This document shows, piece by piece, positions 17,410 to 26,425 of a stretch of 64,000 nt of DNA (positions within the stretch are counted from its first letter, which is position 1; each line of letters starts with the position of its first letter). Source of the stretch: JAVDCA01 sp035293985 (GTDB lineage: Bacteria; Pseudomonadota; Alphaproteobacteria; Rhizobiales; Xanthobacteraceae). The notes beneath the pieces are model-generated. The model worked only from the letters and a program-made list of their open reading frames with translations. It had not been told where the DNA came from and did not search any database. The position numbers were made by a program, and so were the translations under genes. Location of the stretch: the NCBI GenBank assembly GCA_035293985.1, contig DATGLS010000037.1, forward strand, positions 62,001 to 126,000, written 5' to 3'.

Positions 17410-18018
17410 ATGGATTCGCATCCCGCCGGCGAAGTGCACCGGGAAACGCCGAACGAGCGGCACAATGCCGTCGCGCTGACGGTTTTCGCCGTCATCATCC
17501 TCGTGCTCGCGGCACTGGGAGGAAACAACAATGTCGCCGGCGGCGTGTGGCTGGCGTTCAGCGCCGGCATCCTCGGCATGACGGCAACTTTCCAAGGGAT
17601 GTCCTACGAGCACTGGCGGCGCAGCGCCGCGATCTTTGCCGGCGGCGTGGCGCTGGTCATGATGTCAGCGAAGGTGTTCTCCTTCGAACCGTCCTTCATC
17701 GTCTACAAAGTCGTCACGTACCTCCTTCTGCTGGTGGGTTTCGCCACGATGGCGATCGGCCTCAGGGGCTACGCGCGCGACTTCTCGTCGTTCTTCACGG
17801 TGACGGTCGCGATCGCGCTGACCGCCCTCATCACGGTCCTGGCGATCGTGTTGAGCCTCGCAATGCGCACGATTTCGTTCGATTTCGCGACGGCCGTGCT
17901 GGCCGTCTGCAACGTCGCTTTCGCCGGTGCCGTCACGACGAAGGCGCTGAGCTTCGACCGCGGCGCCCGCACGATTGTCGGGCCGCCCGGCGGGGGCTGG
18001 CAGCCGAATCGGAGCTGA
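17410..18018 (+). CDS. Multi-span membrane protein of unknown function between cobS and cobT
   Basis: 202 residues with about six hydrophobic segments, for example ALTVFAVIILVLAALGG, VWLAFSAGILGMTATF, VYKVVTYLLLLVGFATMAIG and VTVAIALTALITVLAIVLSL. The N-terminus is short and polar; the C-terminal 25 residues are soluble. The start at 17410 follows GCGGAGATAGACG. No transporter motif is recognisable and I cannot assign a family. It has the same orientation as cobS and cobT, with gaps of 117 and 26 bp, so cotranscription is likely. A part in cobalt uptake is possible only by position. Confidence 0.72.
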   Translation: MDSHPAGEVHRETPNERHNAVALTVFAVIILVLAALGGNNNVAGGVWLAFSAGILGMTATFQGMSYEHWRRSAAIFAGGVALVMMSAKVFSFEPSFIVYKVVTYLLLLVGFATMAIGLRGYARDFSSFFTVTVAIALTALITVLAIVLSLAMRTISFDFATAVLAVCNVAFAGAVTTKALSFDRGARTIVGPPGGGWQPNRS

Positions 18019-18044
18019 AGCGCGAGCGATCGACTGAACAGCGG

Positions 18045-19955
18045 ATGTCCTCCAACACCAAGCCCAAGACGCCCGTCAAGGAAGCGCCGACCGAGCCGTT
18101 CAAGCGCGCCGTCACGGGCTGCCTGCGCGCGATCGCGCGCCAGCCGGAGCTCGAGGTCTCTTTCGCGGCCGAGCGTCCCGGCATGGTGGGGGGCAAGGCG
18201 CGGTTGCCCGAGCCGCCGCGCAAGCTCACCCGGGCCGAGGCCGCGATCGTGCGCGGGCACGCCGACTCGATCGCGTTGCGGATGGCTTGCCACGATGCGT
18301 CCGTCCACCGCCGGCTGATGCCGGGCGGGCAGCAGGCGCGCGCCGTGTTCGAGGCGGTCGAGCAGGCGCGCGTCGAGGCGATCGGCGCGCGGCGCATGGA
18401 AGGGGTGGCGACCAACCTCTCGGCGATGCTCGACGACAAGTTTCATCGCGGCAAGTTCGACGAGATCACCGACCGCGCTGACGCCCCGATCGAGGAAGCG
18501 GTCGCCATGATGGTGCGCGAGCGCCTGACGGGCCTGCCGCCGCCGCCCGCGGCGCGCCGCCTGGTCGACCTGTGGCGACCATGGATCGAGGGCCGCGCCG
18601 GCCGCGATCTCGACAAGCTCGAGAAGCTGGTCGAGAACCAGCGCGGCTTCGGCGATGCCGTGCACGATCTCCTCGACTCGCTCGACATGGGCGACGAGCG
18701 CAGCCGCGACGATGAGGACGAGGAGAGCGACGAGAGCCAGAACGAGGAAGGCCGCAAGGACGAGGAAGGGCAGGACGGCGAGGCCTCCGATTCCGAGGAC
18801 ATGGAGCGCATGAGCCTCGAGGAGGCCGAGGCCGCGACCGACGAGGTGCCCGATGATGCCTCCGAGGCGATGGACGCGCCCTCCGCCGAGATGCCGGACG
18901 ACTCGGAGATGGGCGACGCCGACAACGCCGCCGAGCCCTGGCGTCCGCGCAACCGCGGGCAGAACGAGCCGCGCGGCCCGGATTATCGCCCGTTCATCGC
19001 CAAGTTCGACGAGACCGTCGGCGCCGAGGATTTATGCGAGCCGGAGGAGCTCGACCGCCTGCGCAGCTATCTCGACAAGCAGCTCGCCCATCTGCAGGGC
19101 GTGGTGGCGCGCCTCGCCAACCGACTGCAGCGCCGGCTGATGGCGCAGCAGAACCGCTCTTGGGAGTTCGACCTCGAGGAAGGCCTGCTCGATCCGGCTC
19201 GGCTCTCGCGCATCGTCATCGACCCGATGCATCCGCTTTCGTTCAAGCGCGAGAAGGATACGAGCTTCCGCGACACCGTGGTGACCCTGCTGCTCGACAA
19301 TTCCGGCTCGATGCGCGGCCGCCCGATCACGGTGGCGGCGACCTGCGCCGACATCCTGGCGCGCACGCTGGAGCGCTGCGGCGTCAAGGTCGAGATCCTC
19401 GGCTTCACCACGCGCGCCTGGAAGGGCGGGCAGTCGCGCGAGGCCTGGCTCGCCGCCGGCAAGCCGCCCAATCCGGGCCGGCTCAACGATCTGCGCCACA
19501 TCATCTACAAGTCCGCCGATGCCCCCTGGCGGCGCGCGCGCAAGAATCTCGGGCTGATGATGCGCGAGGGCCTGCTCAAGGAGAACATCGACGGCGAGGC
19601 GCTCGACTGGGCGCACAAGCGCCTGCTCGCGCGCACCGAGCAGCGGCGCATCCTGATGATGATCTCCGACGGCGCCCCGGTGGACGATTCGACGCTCTCG
19701 GTCAACGCGGGCAACTATCTCGAACGCCACCTGCGCTGGGTGATCGAGGAGATCGAGACCCGCTCGCCGGTCGAGCTGATCGCGATCGGCATCGGCCACG
19801 ACGTGACGCGCTACTATCGCCGCGCCGTCACCATCGTCGACGCCGAGGAGCTCGGCGGCGCCATGACCGACAAGCTCGCCGAGCTCTTCGACGAGAAAGA
19901 GCCGCCCGAGCCGCGCCGCACGCCGCGCGCGGCGCCGGCGCGTCGGCTGCACTGA
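18045..19955 (+). CDS. cobT: Cobaltochelatase subunit CobT
   Basis: 636 residues from ATG 18045, normal for CobT. An N-terminal helical domain (to about 220) leads into a strongly acidic low-complexity linker rich in Asp/Glu (DEDEESDESQNEEG and following), then a C-terminal von Willebrand A domain with the MIDAS motif DNSGSMRG and later Thr/Asp positions (MMISDGAPVDDS). CobT pairs with the CobS ATPase ring to drive cobalt insertion by CobN. The frame is open upstream to 17547, but that part overlaps the membrane-protein gene in another frame, so the internal ATG is preferred. Confidence 0.94.
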   Translation: MSSNTKPKTPVKEAPTEPFKRAVTGCLRAIARQPELEVSFAAERPGMVGGKARLPEPPRKLTRAEAAIVRGHADSIALRMACHDASVHRRLMPGGQQARAVFEAVEQARVEAIGARRMEGVATNLSAMLDDKFHRGKFDEITDRADAPIEEAVAMMVRERLTGLPPPPAARRLVDLWRPWIEGRAGRDLDKLEKLVENQRGFGDAVHDLLDSLDMGDERSRDDEDEESDESQNEEGRKDEEGQDGEASDSEDMERMSLEEAEAATDEVPDDASEAMDAPSAEMPDDSEMGDADNAAEPWRPRNRGQNEPRGPDYRPFIAKFDETVGAEDLCEPEELDRLRSYLDKQLAHLQGVVARLANRLQRRLMAQQNRSWEFDLEEGLLDPARLSRIVIDPMHPLSFKREKDTSFRDTVVTLLLDNSGSMRGRPITVAATCADILARTLERCGVKVEILGFTTRAWKGGQSREAWLAAGKPPNPGRLNDLRHIIYKSADAPWRRARKNLGLMMREGLLKENIDGEALDWAHKRLLARTEQRRILMMISDGAPVDDSTLSVNAGNYLERHLRWVIEEIETRSPVELIAIGIGHDVTRYYRRAVTIVDAEELGGAMTDKLAELFDEKEPPEPRRTPRAAPARRLH

Positions 19956-19959
19956 AATG

Positions 19960-20045
19960 GCGAATAGTGAGTAGCGAATAGCGAATAGCGAATTGTGAAT
20001 GGCGAACAGGAGATCGCCACTCGCTATTCGCTACTCACTATTCGC
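19960..20045. repeat. Long inverted repeat between cobT and rpmB (family F)
   Basis: Arms at 19961-19983 and 20022-20044 are perfect inverted 23-mers, extendable by one base pair outward, built of repeated CGAATAG units. The loop holds further copies of the unit. It separates two convergent genes and could terminate both transcripts. A shorter relative lies after ecfG at 48776-48796. Confidence 0.85.
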
Positions 20046-20052
20046 TGTTTTA

Positions 20053-20343
20053 TTACGCGCCCGCCGCGAGCTTCTTCTCGACCGCGCGCTTGACGTCGCG
20101 CGCGCGCACCGAGAGCTCCTCGTCCTTGGCCTTGAGCAGGAAGGCGTCGAGGCCGCCGCGGCGGTCGACCGTCTTCAGCGCATTGGTGGAAATGCGCAGC
20201 TTCACCGAGCGGCCGAGCGCGTCCGACATCATGGTGACGTTGACCAGATTGGCGAGGAAGCGCCGCTTGGTCTTGATGTTCGAGTGGCTGACCTTGTGGC
20301 CGACCTGCGCGCCCTTGCCGGTCAATTCACAACGCCGGGACAT
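20053..20343 (-). CDS. rpmB: 50S ribosomal protein L28
   Basis: 96 residues, beginning MSRRCELTGKGAQVGHKVSHS, with the typical NIKTKRRFLANL segment, the LRISTNALKTVDRRGGLDAF core and a lysine-rich C-terminal helix. The alphaproteobacterial L28 form is slightly longer than that of E. coli, as here. It is a single-gene unit with its own promoter on the minus strand at 20425-20453, and converges on cobT. Confidence 0.97.
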   Translation of the reverse strand: MSRRCELTGKGAQVGHKVSHSNIKTKRRFLANLVNVTMMSDALGRSVKLRISTNALKTVDRRGGLDAFLLKAKDEELSVRARDVKRAVEKKLAAGA

Positions 20344-20424
20344 GGCTATGAAACCTTCCGTCTTTCGCGGCCTCGCGCCCTCGCGCGGCTCGGATGCAGC
20401 ATCCGTGTGTCATGGGACGGCGGA

Positions 20425-20453
20425 CGTATAGAGACCCGGCCGCGGGGCGTCAA
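20425..20453 (-). promoter_or_regulatory. Housekeeping promoter of rpmB
   Basis: On the minus strand TTGACG (20453-20448), a 17-bp spacer and TATACG (20430-20425) form a good sigma-70 promoter, about 80 bp before the rpmB ATG at 20343. The 325-bp gap 20344-20668 otherwise holds only leader sequence for rpmB and the upstream region of the DUF3108 gene. Confidence 0.65.
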
Positions 20454-20668
20454 GGTTGCGGCCTCTCCCGGCGCCGGGCGGAGTCCGCCAAGCGGACCAA
20501 GGGGTTGGCCATGCATTATCAGTCGCGTGCCGGACCACATAAACGACTTATTCGGCGCTGAATGGAAAGGCTGGCGAGCCGCGCGCGAGCGCCCGGCCGC
20601 CAGGGCGCCTTTCGAGTTCCGGTTTCTCGAATTCGTCCGCCGGGTGGTGTGGGGAAGGATCAGCGGCT

Positions 20669-21520
20669 GTGTCGGCGCGTTTCAGGCTTCGGCGAGCTAT
20701 CGTGGCGGCTGTCTGCGCGCTTGCGGCATCGATCGTGCCGGGCGGTGCGCACGCCCAGGGGCGGCTCGATGCCCGTTATGTCGTCACACTGGCGGGTCTG
20801 CCGATCGGCACCGGCAACTGGGTCATCGACATCAGCGACGATCGCTACACTGCGGCCGCGAGCGCCAAGACCACCGGCCTGCTGCGCATGTTCGCCGATG
20901 GCCAGGGGACGAGCGCGTCGCGCGGCGCCGTGAAGCACGGCGATCTCGTGCCGGCGAGCTATTCCTCGAGCATCACGACCGACAAGAGCACCGAGGAGCT
21001 GCGCATCACGCTCGCAGCCGGCAACGTCAAGGATTTCGCGATCGAGCCGCCGAGCCCGCCGCAGCCCGACCGCATCCCGGTCACCGACGCGCACAAGCGC
21101 GGCGTGGTCGACCCGATGTCGGGCGCGCTCAACCACGTGGTCGGCAGCGGTGAGCTCATCGGCCCGGCGGCGTGCCATCACAAGGCCGCGATATTCGACG
21201 GCCGCATGCGCTACGACCTCAAGCTCGCCTACAAGCGCATGGATACCGTCAGGGCCGAGAAGGGTTATCAGGGCCCGGCCGTCGTCTGCACGCTCTACTT
21301 CGTTCCGATCGCCGGTTACGTTCCCCAGCGCAAGGCGATCAGATATCTGGTCGCTCAGCGCGACATGGAAGTCTGGCTCGTGCCGATCGCCGGCACGCGT
21401 GTGATGGTGCCTTTTCGCGTGACGGTGCCGACGCCGCTCGGCATCGGCGTGCTCGAAGCAACCGATTTCGTCACCGCCGCCATGCCGCGGACCTCGGCCG
21501 CCGGCACGAAAACCCAGTGA
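20669..21520 (+). CDS. Secreted DUF3108 domain protein
   Basis: 283 residues from GTG 20669, preceded by GGAAGGAT. The N-terminus is a signal peptide (RRAIVAAVCALAASIVPGGAHA, cleavage before QGRL). The mature part matches the DUF3108 layout: a beta-rich start YVVTLAGLPIGTGNWVIDI, repeated pairs of short strands, VDPMSGALNHVV in the middle and a C-terminal RVTVPTPLGIGVLEAT. The family is periplasmic, about 230 residues, and has no established function. The gene sits beside rpmB, a common rhizobiales position. Confidence 0.85.
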   Translation: MSARFRLRRAIVAAVCALAASIVPGGAHAQGRLDARYVVTLAGLPIGTGNWVIDISDDRYTAAASAKTTGLLRMFADGQGTSASRGAVKHGDLVPASYSSSITTDKSTEELRITLAAGNVKDFAIEPPSPPQPDRIPVTDAHKRGVVDPMSGALNHVVGSGELIGPAACHHKAAIFDGRMRYDLKLAYKRMDTVRAEKGYQGPAVVCTLYFVPIAGYVPQRKAIRYLVAQRDMEVWLVPIAGTRVMVPFRVTVPTPLGIGVLEATDFVTAAMPRTSAAGTKTQ

Positions 21521-21888
21521 GGTCGCACGGCTGTCGCGCCGGCGCGCTTCGATATCTTTGCAAATCGCGTCCGGGCCGCCAAAAGTCACGCTTCGTAAAT
21601 CATTCGGGCGCGCTGATCCGTCACAATGAAATCGCCGCAGCGAAACCGTCATAATGGGCCCTCGTTCGCGGGTGTCCCCCACGATGTGGTGGCAGCGTCA
21701 CGCGCGCGTCACCATATGTCGGATGGAACGAATCCCGACTCAAAGCGAGTCAGCGATTCGGGCGCGATTCGTTCGAGACTCGTTCGCCGCAGCGAGGTGG
21801 GGAGCGAATTTGCCGCCCCCGGCGTTGCAATGTGATACAGATTCAAGCCGATAAGGGCGCCGACGCGTCCCGCCGGCAGGACCCCTGA
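21521..21888. other. Intergenic region before the helicase, one hairpin
   Basis: No gene is supported. CGAATC (21729-21734) pairs with GATTCG (21755-21760) and GACTC (21737-21741) with GAGTC (21747-21751), giving a nested hairpin without a T-tract. The region is less GC-rich around 21590-21660 and presumably contains the helicase promoter. Confidence 0.45.
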
Positions 21889-24800
21889 ATGCCCATCTCC
21901 TTCTCTTCGGTCTCTTCGCGTGATGCGGTGGCGCGTGGTCATGGCGTCACCGCCGTCCTCGGCCCTACCAACACCGGCAAGACCCACCTCGCCATCGAGC
22001 GCATGCTCGCGCATTCGTCCGGCATCATTGGGCTGCCGCTGCGGCTCCTCGCGCGCGAGGTCTACAATAAGGCGGTCGAGCGGGTCGGGGCCGACGCGGT
22101 CGCGCTCATCACCGGCGAGGAGAAGATCAAGCCGGCCAATCCGCGCTTCTGGGTCGCGACCGTCGAGGCGATGCCGCGCGATCTCGACGTCTCGTTCGTC
22201 GCGATCGACGAGATCCAGCTCGGCGCCGACCTCGAGCGGGGCCACGTCTTCACGGACCGCATGCTCAATCGGCGCGGCCGCGACGAGACGCTGGTGCTCG
22301 GCGCCGCCACCATGCGGCCGATGGTCGAGAAGCTGCTGCCCGGCGCCAACATCCTGAGCCGGCCACGCCTGTCGCAGCTCACCTTCGCGGGCGAGAAGAA
22401 GCTCACCCGTCAGCCGCGCCGCACCGCGATCGTCGCGTTCTCGGCCGAAGAGGTCTACGCCATCGCCGAATTGATCCGCCGCCAGCACGGCGGCGCGGCC
22501 GTCGTGCTCGGCGCGCTGTCACCGCGCACCCGCAACGCTCAGGTCGCCCTCTACCAGTCGGGCGACGTCGATTACCTCGTCGCCACCGATGCGATCGGCA
22601 TGGGGCTGAACCTCGACGTCGATCACGTCGCCTTCGCGTCCGACCGCAAGTTCGACGGCTATCAGTTTCGCAAGCTCAACCCGGCCGAGCTCGCGCAGAT
22701 CGCCGGCCGCGCCGGCCGCGCCATGCGCGACGGTACCTTCGGCACCACCGGTCGCTGCGCGCCGTTCGAGCCCGACCTGGTGCAGGCGCTGGAAGCGCAC
22801 AGCTTCGAGAACGTGAAGATATTGCAGTGGCGCAACACCGATCTCGATTTCTCCTCGGTCGGCGCGCTTTCCGCCTCGCTCGCGGCGGCGCCGGCGCTTA
22901 GCGGCCTCACGCGCGCGCCCACCGCGGAAGATATTCTCGTGCTCGATCACGCATCGCGCGATGAGGACGTGCGCGCGCTCGCGACATCGCGTGATGCGGT
23001 CGAGCGTTTGTGGGAAGTCTGCCAGGTACCGGACTATCGCAAGCTCTCGCCCGCCGCACATTCGGAACTTGTCGTCGCCCTCTATGGTTTTCTCACGCGA
23101 CAGGGTAGAATTGCCGATGATTGGTTTGCCGAGCAGGTGTCGCAGGCCGATCGCACCGACGGCGACATCGACACACTGTCGCAACGCATCGCGCATATCA
23201 GGACCTGGACCTTTGCGGCGAACCGTCCGGACTGGCTCACCGACCCCGACCATTGGCAGGGCGTCGCCCGCGCGGTCGAAGACAAGCTCTCGGACGCGCT
23301 GCATGAGCGCCTCACCGAGCGCTTCGTCGACCGCCGCACCAGCGTGTTGATGCGGCGGCTGCGAGAGAACACGATGTTGGAAACCGAGATCAGCAAGACC
23401 GGCGAGGTCGTCGTCGAAGGCCACGCGATCGGGCGCCTCGATGGCTTCCGCTTCGCGCCGGAGTCGACCAGCGGCGGCACCGACGCCAAGGCGCTCGGCG
23501 CTGCGGCGCAGAAGGCGCTCGCTGGCGAGATCGAAGCACGCGCGACGCGCCTCTCGCAGGCGCCGGATTCGCAATTCGTGCTCGCCGCCGGCGGCACCGT
23601 CCGCTGGATCGGTGAGGCGGTGGCGAAGCTCACGGCCGGCGACAACATCCTGCGCCCGCGCGTGCGCATCCTCTCCGACGAGCATCTCACCGGCGCCGCG
23701 CTCGAGCACGTGCAGACGCGGCTCGACCTGTGGACCCGCACGCACATCGAGCGGCTGCTGGCGCCGCTGTTCGTCCTCGGCGCCGCCGACGACGTGACCG
23801 GGCTCGCGCGCGGCATCGCCTACCAGGTGGTCGAAGCGCTCGGCGTGCTCGAGCGCTCGAAGGTCGCCGAGGACGTGAAGAGCCTCGATCAGGGCGCGCG
23901 CGCGATCTTGCGCAAGCACGGCGTGCGCTTCGGCGCCTTCCACATCTATGTGCCGGCGCTGCTCAAGCCGGGTCCGCGCGCGCTCGCCGCAGAGCTGTGG
24001 GCGCTCAAGCACGGCGGGCCGGAGGTGAAGGGGCTCGACGAGGTGCAACGGCTCGCGGCAAGCGGGCGCACGTCGTTTGCGGCCGACAAGGAGACGCCGA
24101 AGGCGCTCTATCGGGCGAGCGGCTATCGGGTGTGCGGCGAGCGCGCGGTGCGCGTCGACATTCTCGAGCGCCTCGCCGATCTGATCCGCCCGGCGCTGTC
24201 CTGGCGCGAAGGCGGCAGTGCCGAGAAGCCGGCGGGCGCCGTCGATGGCCGCTCGTTCATGGTCACCCAGGCGATGACGTCGCTCACCGGCTCGTCAGGC
24301 GAGGATTTCGCCTCGATCCTGCGCGCGCTCGGCTATCGCATGGAGCGCCGGCCGAAGCCGCCGGAGCCGATGGCGCCGCCAGCTGTCGAGACGCCAACGT
24401 CTGCCGAGACTGCCGAGCCGACGCCGGACGGTACGGGCGAGGTAGCCGCGACCGAGCCGACGAGCGAGCGCGCGCCGGTCGAGGCAACCGCGCCGTCGGT
24501 CGAGCCGACGCACCATCATGATCACGCCGCTGAAGCGGCGGCGCCGGTCGGTGAGACGATACCCGCGCCGGAGCCGGCGAGCGGGGCGCCGCAGAACGAC
24601 GTGCCGGCGACAGCGCCTGAGCCGACGCCGGATGCGGCCGTCGCGCAATGTATGGCCCTCGAGGAGGCCTCCGAGCCTGCCGTCCAGATCGCGGCCGAGA
24701 TGGGTGAGGTCGTCGCCGCCGAAACCGCGGGCGCGACGGTCGCCGGCGAAGCCGCCGTCGCCCCCGCCTCGAGCGAGGTGATCGCCGTCGAGCTCGCGCC

Positions 24801-25326
24801 CGCCATCGTGCCCGAGCCGGAAATGATCGAGGTGTGGAGGCCCGGCGGGCGCTCGGACGAGCGGCGCGGTCCGCGGCGGCATGGTCGTCCATCGCGTCGC
24901 CCGCGTGATGCCGCGCCGGCCGCTGGAGCTGGCGCCGCCGCTGAGCCCGCGCCGGCGAGCGCCGATGGCGCCGTGGCGCCGTCGCCCGCACCGGCCGAGC
25001 CCGGTGGCGAGCGTCGCGGTCGCCGTCATGGGCGACGCAATCGCGAAGGCGCCAATGAGCGGCCGGAGCGCCGCGAGGGGCGCCGCCCCGATCGCGGCGG
25101 CGAGCGCGGCGACCGGCGCGATCGCGGCGATCGGCCCGACCGGTCCGAGCGGCGCGAGCGGCGGCCGGACCGGCGCGATCGTGGCGGCGAGGAGAACCGC
25201 ATCTTCGCCACCAGCGAGAAGAGCCCGCGCGACCGCGGCAACCGCGATCCGGACCCCAATTCTCCCTTCGCCAAGCTTGCTGCCCTGAAGGCACAGCTCG
25301 AGGCGAACGACAAGGAGAAGCGGTGA
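21889..25326 (+). CDS. Suv3-like DExH RNA helicase with long disordered arginine-rich tail
   Basis: 1145 residues. The helicase core at the N-terminus has Walker A GPTNTGKT (25-32), Walker B DEIQ (107-110), and motif VI-like QIAGRAGRAMRDG near 270. It resembles mitochondrial Suv3 and its alphaproteobacterial relatives, which unwind RNA together with exoribonucleases. After about residue 820 the protein becomes low complexity: Ala/Pro/Glu-rich to about 1010, then Arg/Asp/Gly repeats (RRGRRHGRRNREG and similar), ending with a short conserved-looking FAKLAALKAQLEAND. Such tails bind RNA or degradosome partners, as in RNase E. The S4 gene follows after 22 bp. Confidence 0.9.
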   Translation: MPISFSSVSSRDAVARGHGVTAVLGPTNTGKTHLAIERMLAHSSGIIGLPLRLLAREVYNKAVERVGADAVALITGEEKIKPANPRFWVATVEAMPRDLDVSFVAIDEIQLGADLERGHVFTDRMLNRRGRDETLVLGAATMRPMVEKLLPGANILSRPRLSQLTFAGEKKLTRQPRRTAIVAFSAEEVYAIAELIRRQHGGAAVVLGALSPRTRNAQVALYQSGDVDYLVATDAIGMGLNLDVDHVAFASDRKFDGYQFRKLNPAELAQIAGRAGRAMRDGTFGTTGRCAPFEPDLVQALEAHSFENVKILQWRNTDLDFSSVGALSASLAAAPALSGLTRAPTAEDILVLDHASRDEDVRALATSRDAVERLWEVCQVPDYRKLSPAAHSELVVALYGFLTRQGRIADDWFAEQVSQADRTDGDIDTLSQRIAHIRTWTFAANRPDWLTDPDHWQGVARAVEDKLSDALHERLTERFVDRRTSVLMRRLRENTMLETEISKTGEVVVEGHAIGRLDGFRFAPESTSGGTDAKALGAAAQKALAGEIEARATRLSQAPDSQFVLAAGGTVRWIGEAVAKLTAGDNILRPRVRILSDEHLTGAALEHVQTRLDLWTRTHIERLLAPLFVLGAADDVTGLARGIAYQVVEALGVLERSKVAEDVKSLDQGARAILRKHGVRFGAFHIYVPALLKPGPRALAAELWALKHGGPEVKGLDEVQRLAASGRTSFAADKETPKALYRASGYRVCGERAVRVDILERLADLIRPALSWREGGSAEKPAGAVDGRSFMVTQAMTSLTGSSGEDFASILRALGYRMERRPKPPEPMAPPAVETPTSAETAEPTPDGTGEVAATEPTSERAPVEATAPSVEPTHHHDHAAEAAAPVGETIPAPEPASGAPQNDVPATAPEPTPDAAVAQCMALEEASEPAVQIAAEMGEVVAAETAGATVAGEAAVAPASSEVIAVELAPAIVPEPEMIEVWRPGGRSDERRGPRRHGRPSRRPRDAAPAAGAGAAAEPAPASADGAVAPSPAPAEPGGERRGRRHGRRNREGANERPERREGRRPDRGGERGDRRDRGDRPDRSERRERRPDRRDRGGEENRIFATSEKSPRDRGNRDPDPNSPFAKLAALKAQLEANDKEKR

Positions 25327-25348
25327 TCCTCGAGATGGTTGGAGTCGC

Positions 25349-25741
25349 GTGAGCGACGGGCGCCAGCGCATCGACAAGTGGTTGTGGCACGCGCGTGTCG
25401 TGCGCACGCGCAGCGCCGCGGCGGAACTCGCGGCCTCTGGTCATGTGCGCGTCAATGGCGCACGCATTGCAGCGGCGGCAAAACCGGTGCGCGCGGGCGA
25501 TGTGGTGACGATCGCGCTGGATGCACGCGTGCGGGTGCTCAAGGTGACTGGGTTTGCGCCGCGCCGCGGCGGCGCAGCGGAAGGGCAGGCGCTCTATGAG
25601 GACCTGGCGCCGCGGCCCGGCGTCGCGGTTGCGGGCGAAGTCGAGGCTCCGGCGGCCGCCCGGCGCGATCCGGGCAGCGGCCGGCCGACCAAGCAGCAGC
25701 GGCGTGCGATTGATCGCTTCACCCGGGATTCCGATGTGTAG
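25349..25741 (+). CDS. S4-domain RNA-binding protein (HslR/Hsp15-like)
   Basis: 130 residues from GTG 25349 with GGAG upstream. The S4 domain occupies about residues 6-65: QRIDKWLWHARVVRTRSAAAEL, then GHVRVNGARI and KPVRAGDVVTI, typical of Hsp15-like proteins that bind rRNA and help recycle stalled 50S subunits. The remaining part, including RDPGSGRPTKQQRRAID, is the usual basic tail. It is 22 bp after the helicase gene, so they are probably cotranscribed, giving an RNA-handling unit. Confidence 0.9.
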   Translation: MSDGRQRIDKWLWHARVVRTRSAAAELAASGHVRVNGARIAAAAKPVRAGDVVTIALDARVRVLKVTGFAPRRGGAAEGQALYEDLAPRPGVAVAGEVEAPAAARRDPGSGRPTKQQRRAIDRFTRDSDV

Positions 25742-25846
25742 TGTCTCTCCCGGTAGCCCCATGTGCGCCGGGCATGGCTGCTTGCACCGCACGCAGTCAT
25801 GCGCTAGCACGCTACCGGCCGATTGTTCCGGCGGAGCCCTCAGCGT

Positions 25847-26182
25847 ATGACCTACGTCGTTACAGAAAATTGCATCAAGTGCAAGTACTTGGACTGCGTC
25901 GAGGTGTGTCCGGTGGACTGCTTCTACGAGGGCGAGAACATGCTCGTCATCCATCCGGACGAGTGCATCGACTGCGGCGTGTGCGAGCCCGAATGTCCCG
26001 CCGAGGCGATCAAGCCGGACACCGAGCCGAGCCTCGAGAAGTGGCTGGAATTGAACGCCGAATATGCCAAGACGTGGCCCAATATCACGATCAAGCGCGA
26101 CCCCCCGGCCGACGCCAAGGAGTGGGATGGCGTTCCGGACAAGCTCAAGCATTTCTCCCCCAACGCGGGCCAAGGGGATTGA
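25847..26182 (+). CDS. fdxA: 7Fe ferredoxin FdxA
   Basis: 111 residues. Cysteine groups CIKCKYLDCVEVCP and CIDCGVCEPECP near the N-terminus give one [3Fe-4S] and one [4Fe-4S] cluster, the arrangement of FdxA/FdI ferredoxins. The C-terminal half (EKWLELNAEYAKTWPNITI) is the usual helical extension. It is a low-potential electron carrier of the cytoplasm. ATG 25847 is chosen because MTYVVTENCIKCK is the conserved N-terminus; eight extra codons lie upstream. fdxA followed by carD is a conserved rhizobiales pair. Confidence 0.95.
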   Translation: MTYVVTENCIKCKYLDCVEVCPVDCFYEGENMLVIHPDECIDCGVCEPECPAEAIKPDTEPSLEKWLELNAEYAKTWPNITIKRDPPADAKEWDGVPDKLKHFSPNAGQGD

Positions 26183-26335
26183 AGCCGACCGAGCGGCGGT
26201 CGAGAGCGGAACCGGAGCGCAGGCCGAAGCGGATTTGGTCGGGCCTCCGGCACCGGACCACCGCCGGCATTTACCAATTGGTCTAATTTGCCCAGCCTTA
26301 GGGGGATAAATACCGCTCAGGCGCGCTGCAAGGCT

Positions 26336-26363
26336 TTGATTTCGGACGAAAATGTGTTATATA
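26336..26363 (+). promoter_or_regulatory. Probable carD promoter
   Basis: TTGATT (26336-26341), a 16-bp spacer and TATATA (26358-26363). This AT-rich spot stands out in the GC-rich surroundings. The transcript would begin near 26370, leaving a leader of about 270 nt before the carD ATG at 26640. Confidence 0.5.
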
Positions 26364-26383
26364 GAGCAAGAATGAGAAAACCC

Positions 26384-26425
26384 CGCACCGCAAGCTCCCC
26401 CAGGGGAGCCTATTTTTTCGGTGCG
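26384..26425 (+). terminator. Terminator-like hairpin in the carD leader
   Basis: GCTCCCC (26394-26400) and GGGGAGC (26403-26409) form a stem followed by T6 at 26413-26418, like an intrinsic terminator. An outer pair, CGCACCG (26384-26390) and CGGTGCG (26419-26425), encloses it. It lies between the probable promoter at 26336-26363 and carD, so it may attenuate carD; it could also serve as the fdxA terminator. Confidence 0.5.

Noticed and set aside
24284..26173. A 629-codon minus-strand frame
   Set aside because: It is antisense to the helicase tail, S4 and ferredoxin genes; composition is Arg/Pro/Ala-biased and no domain is seen.
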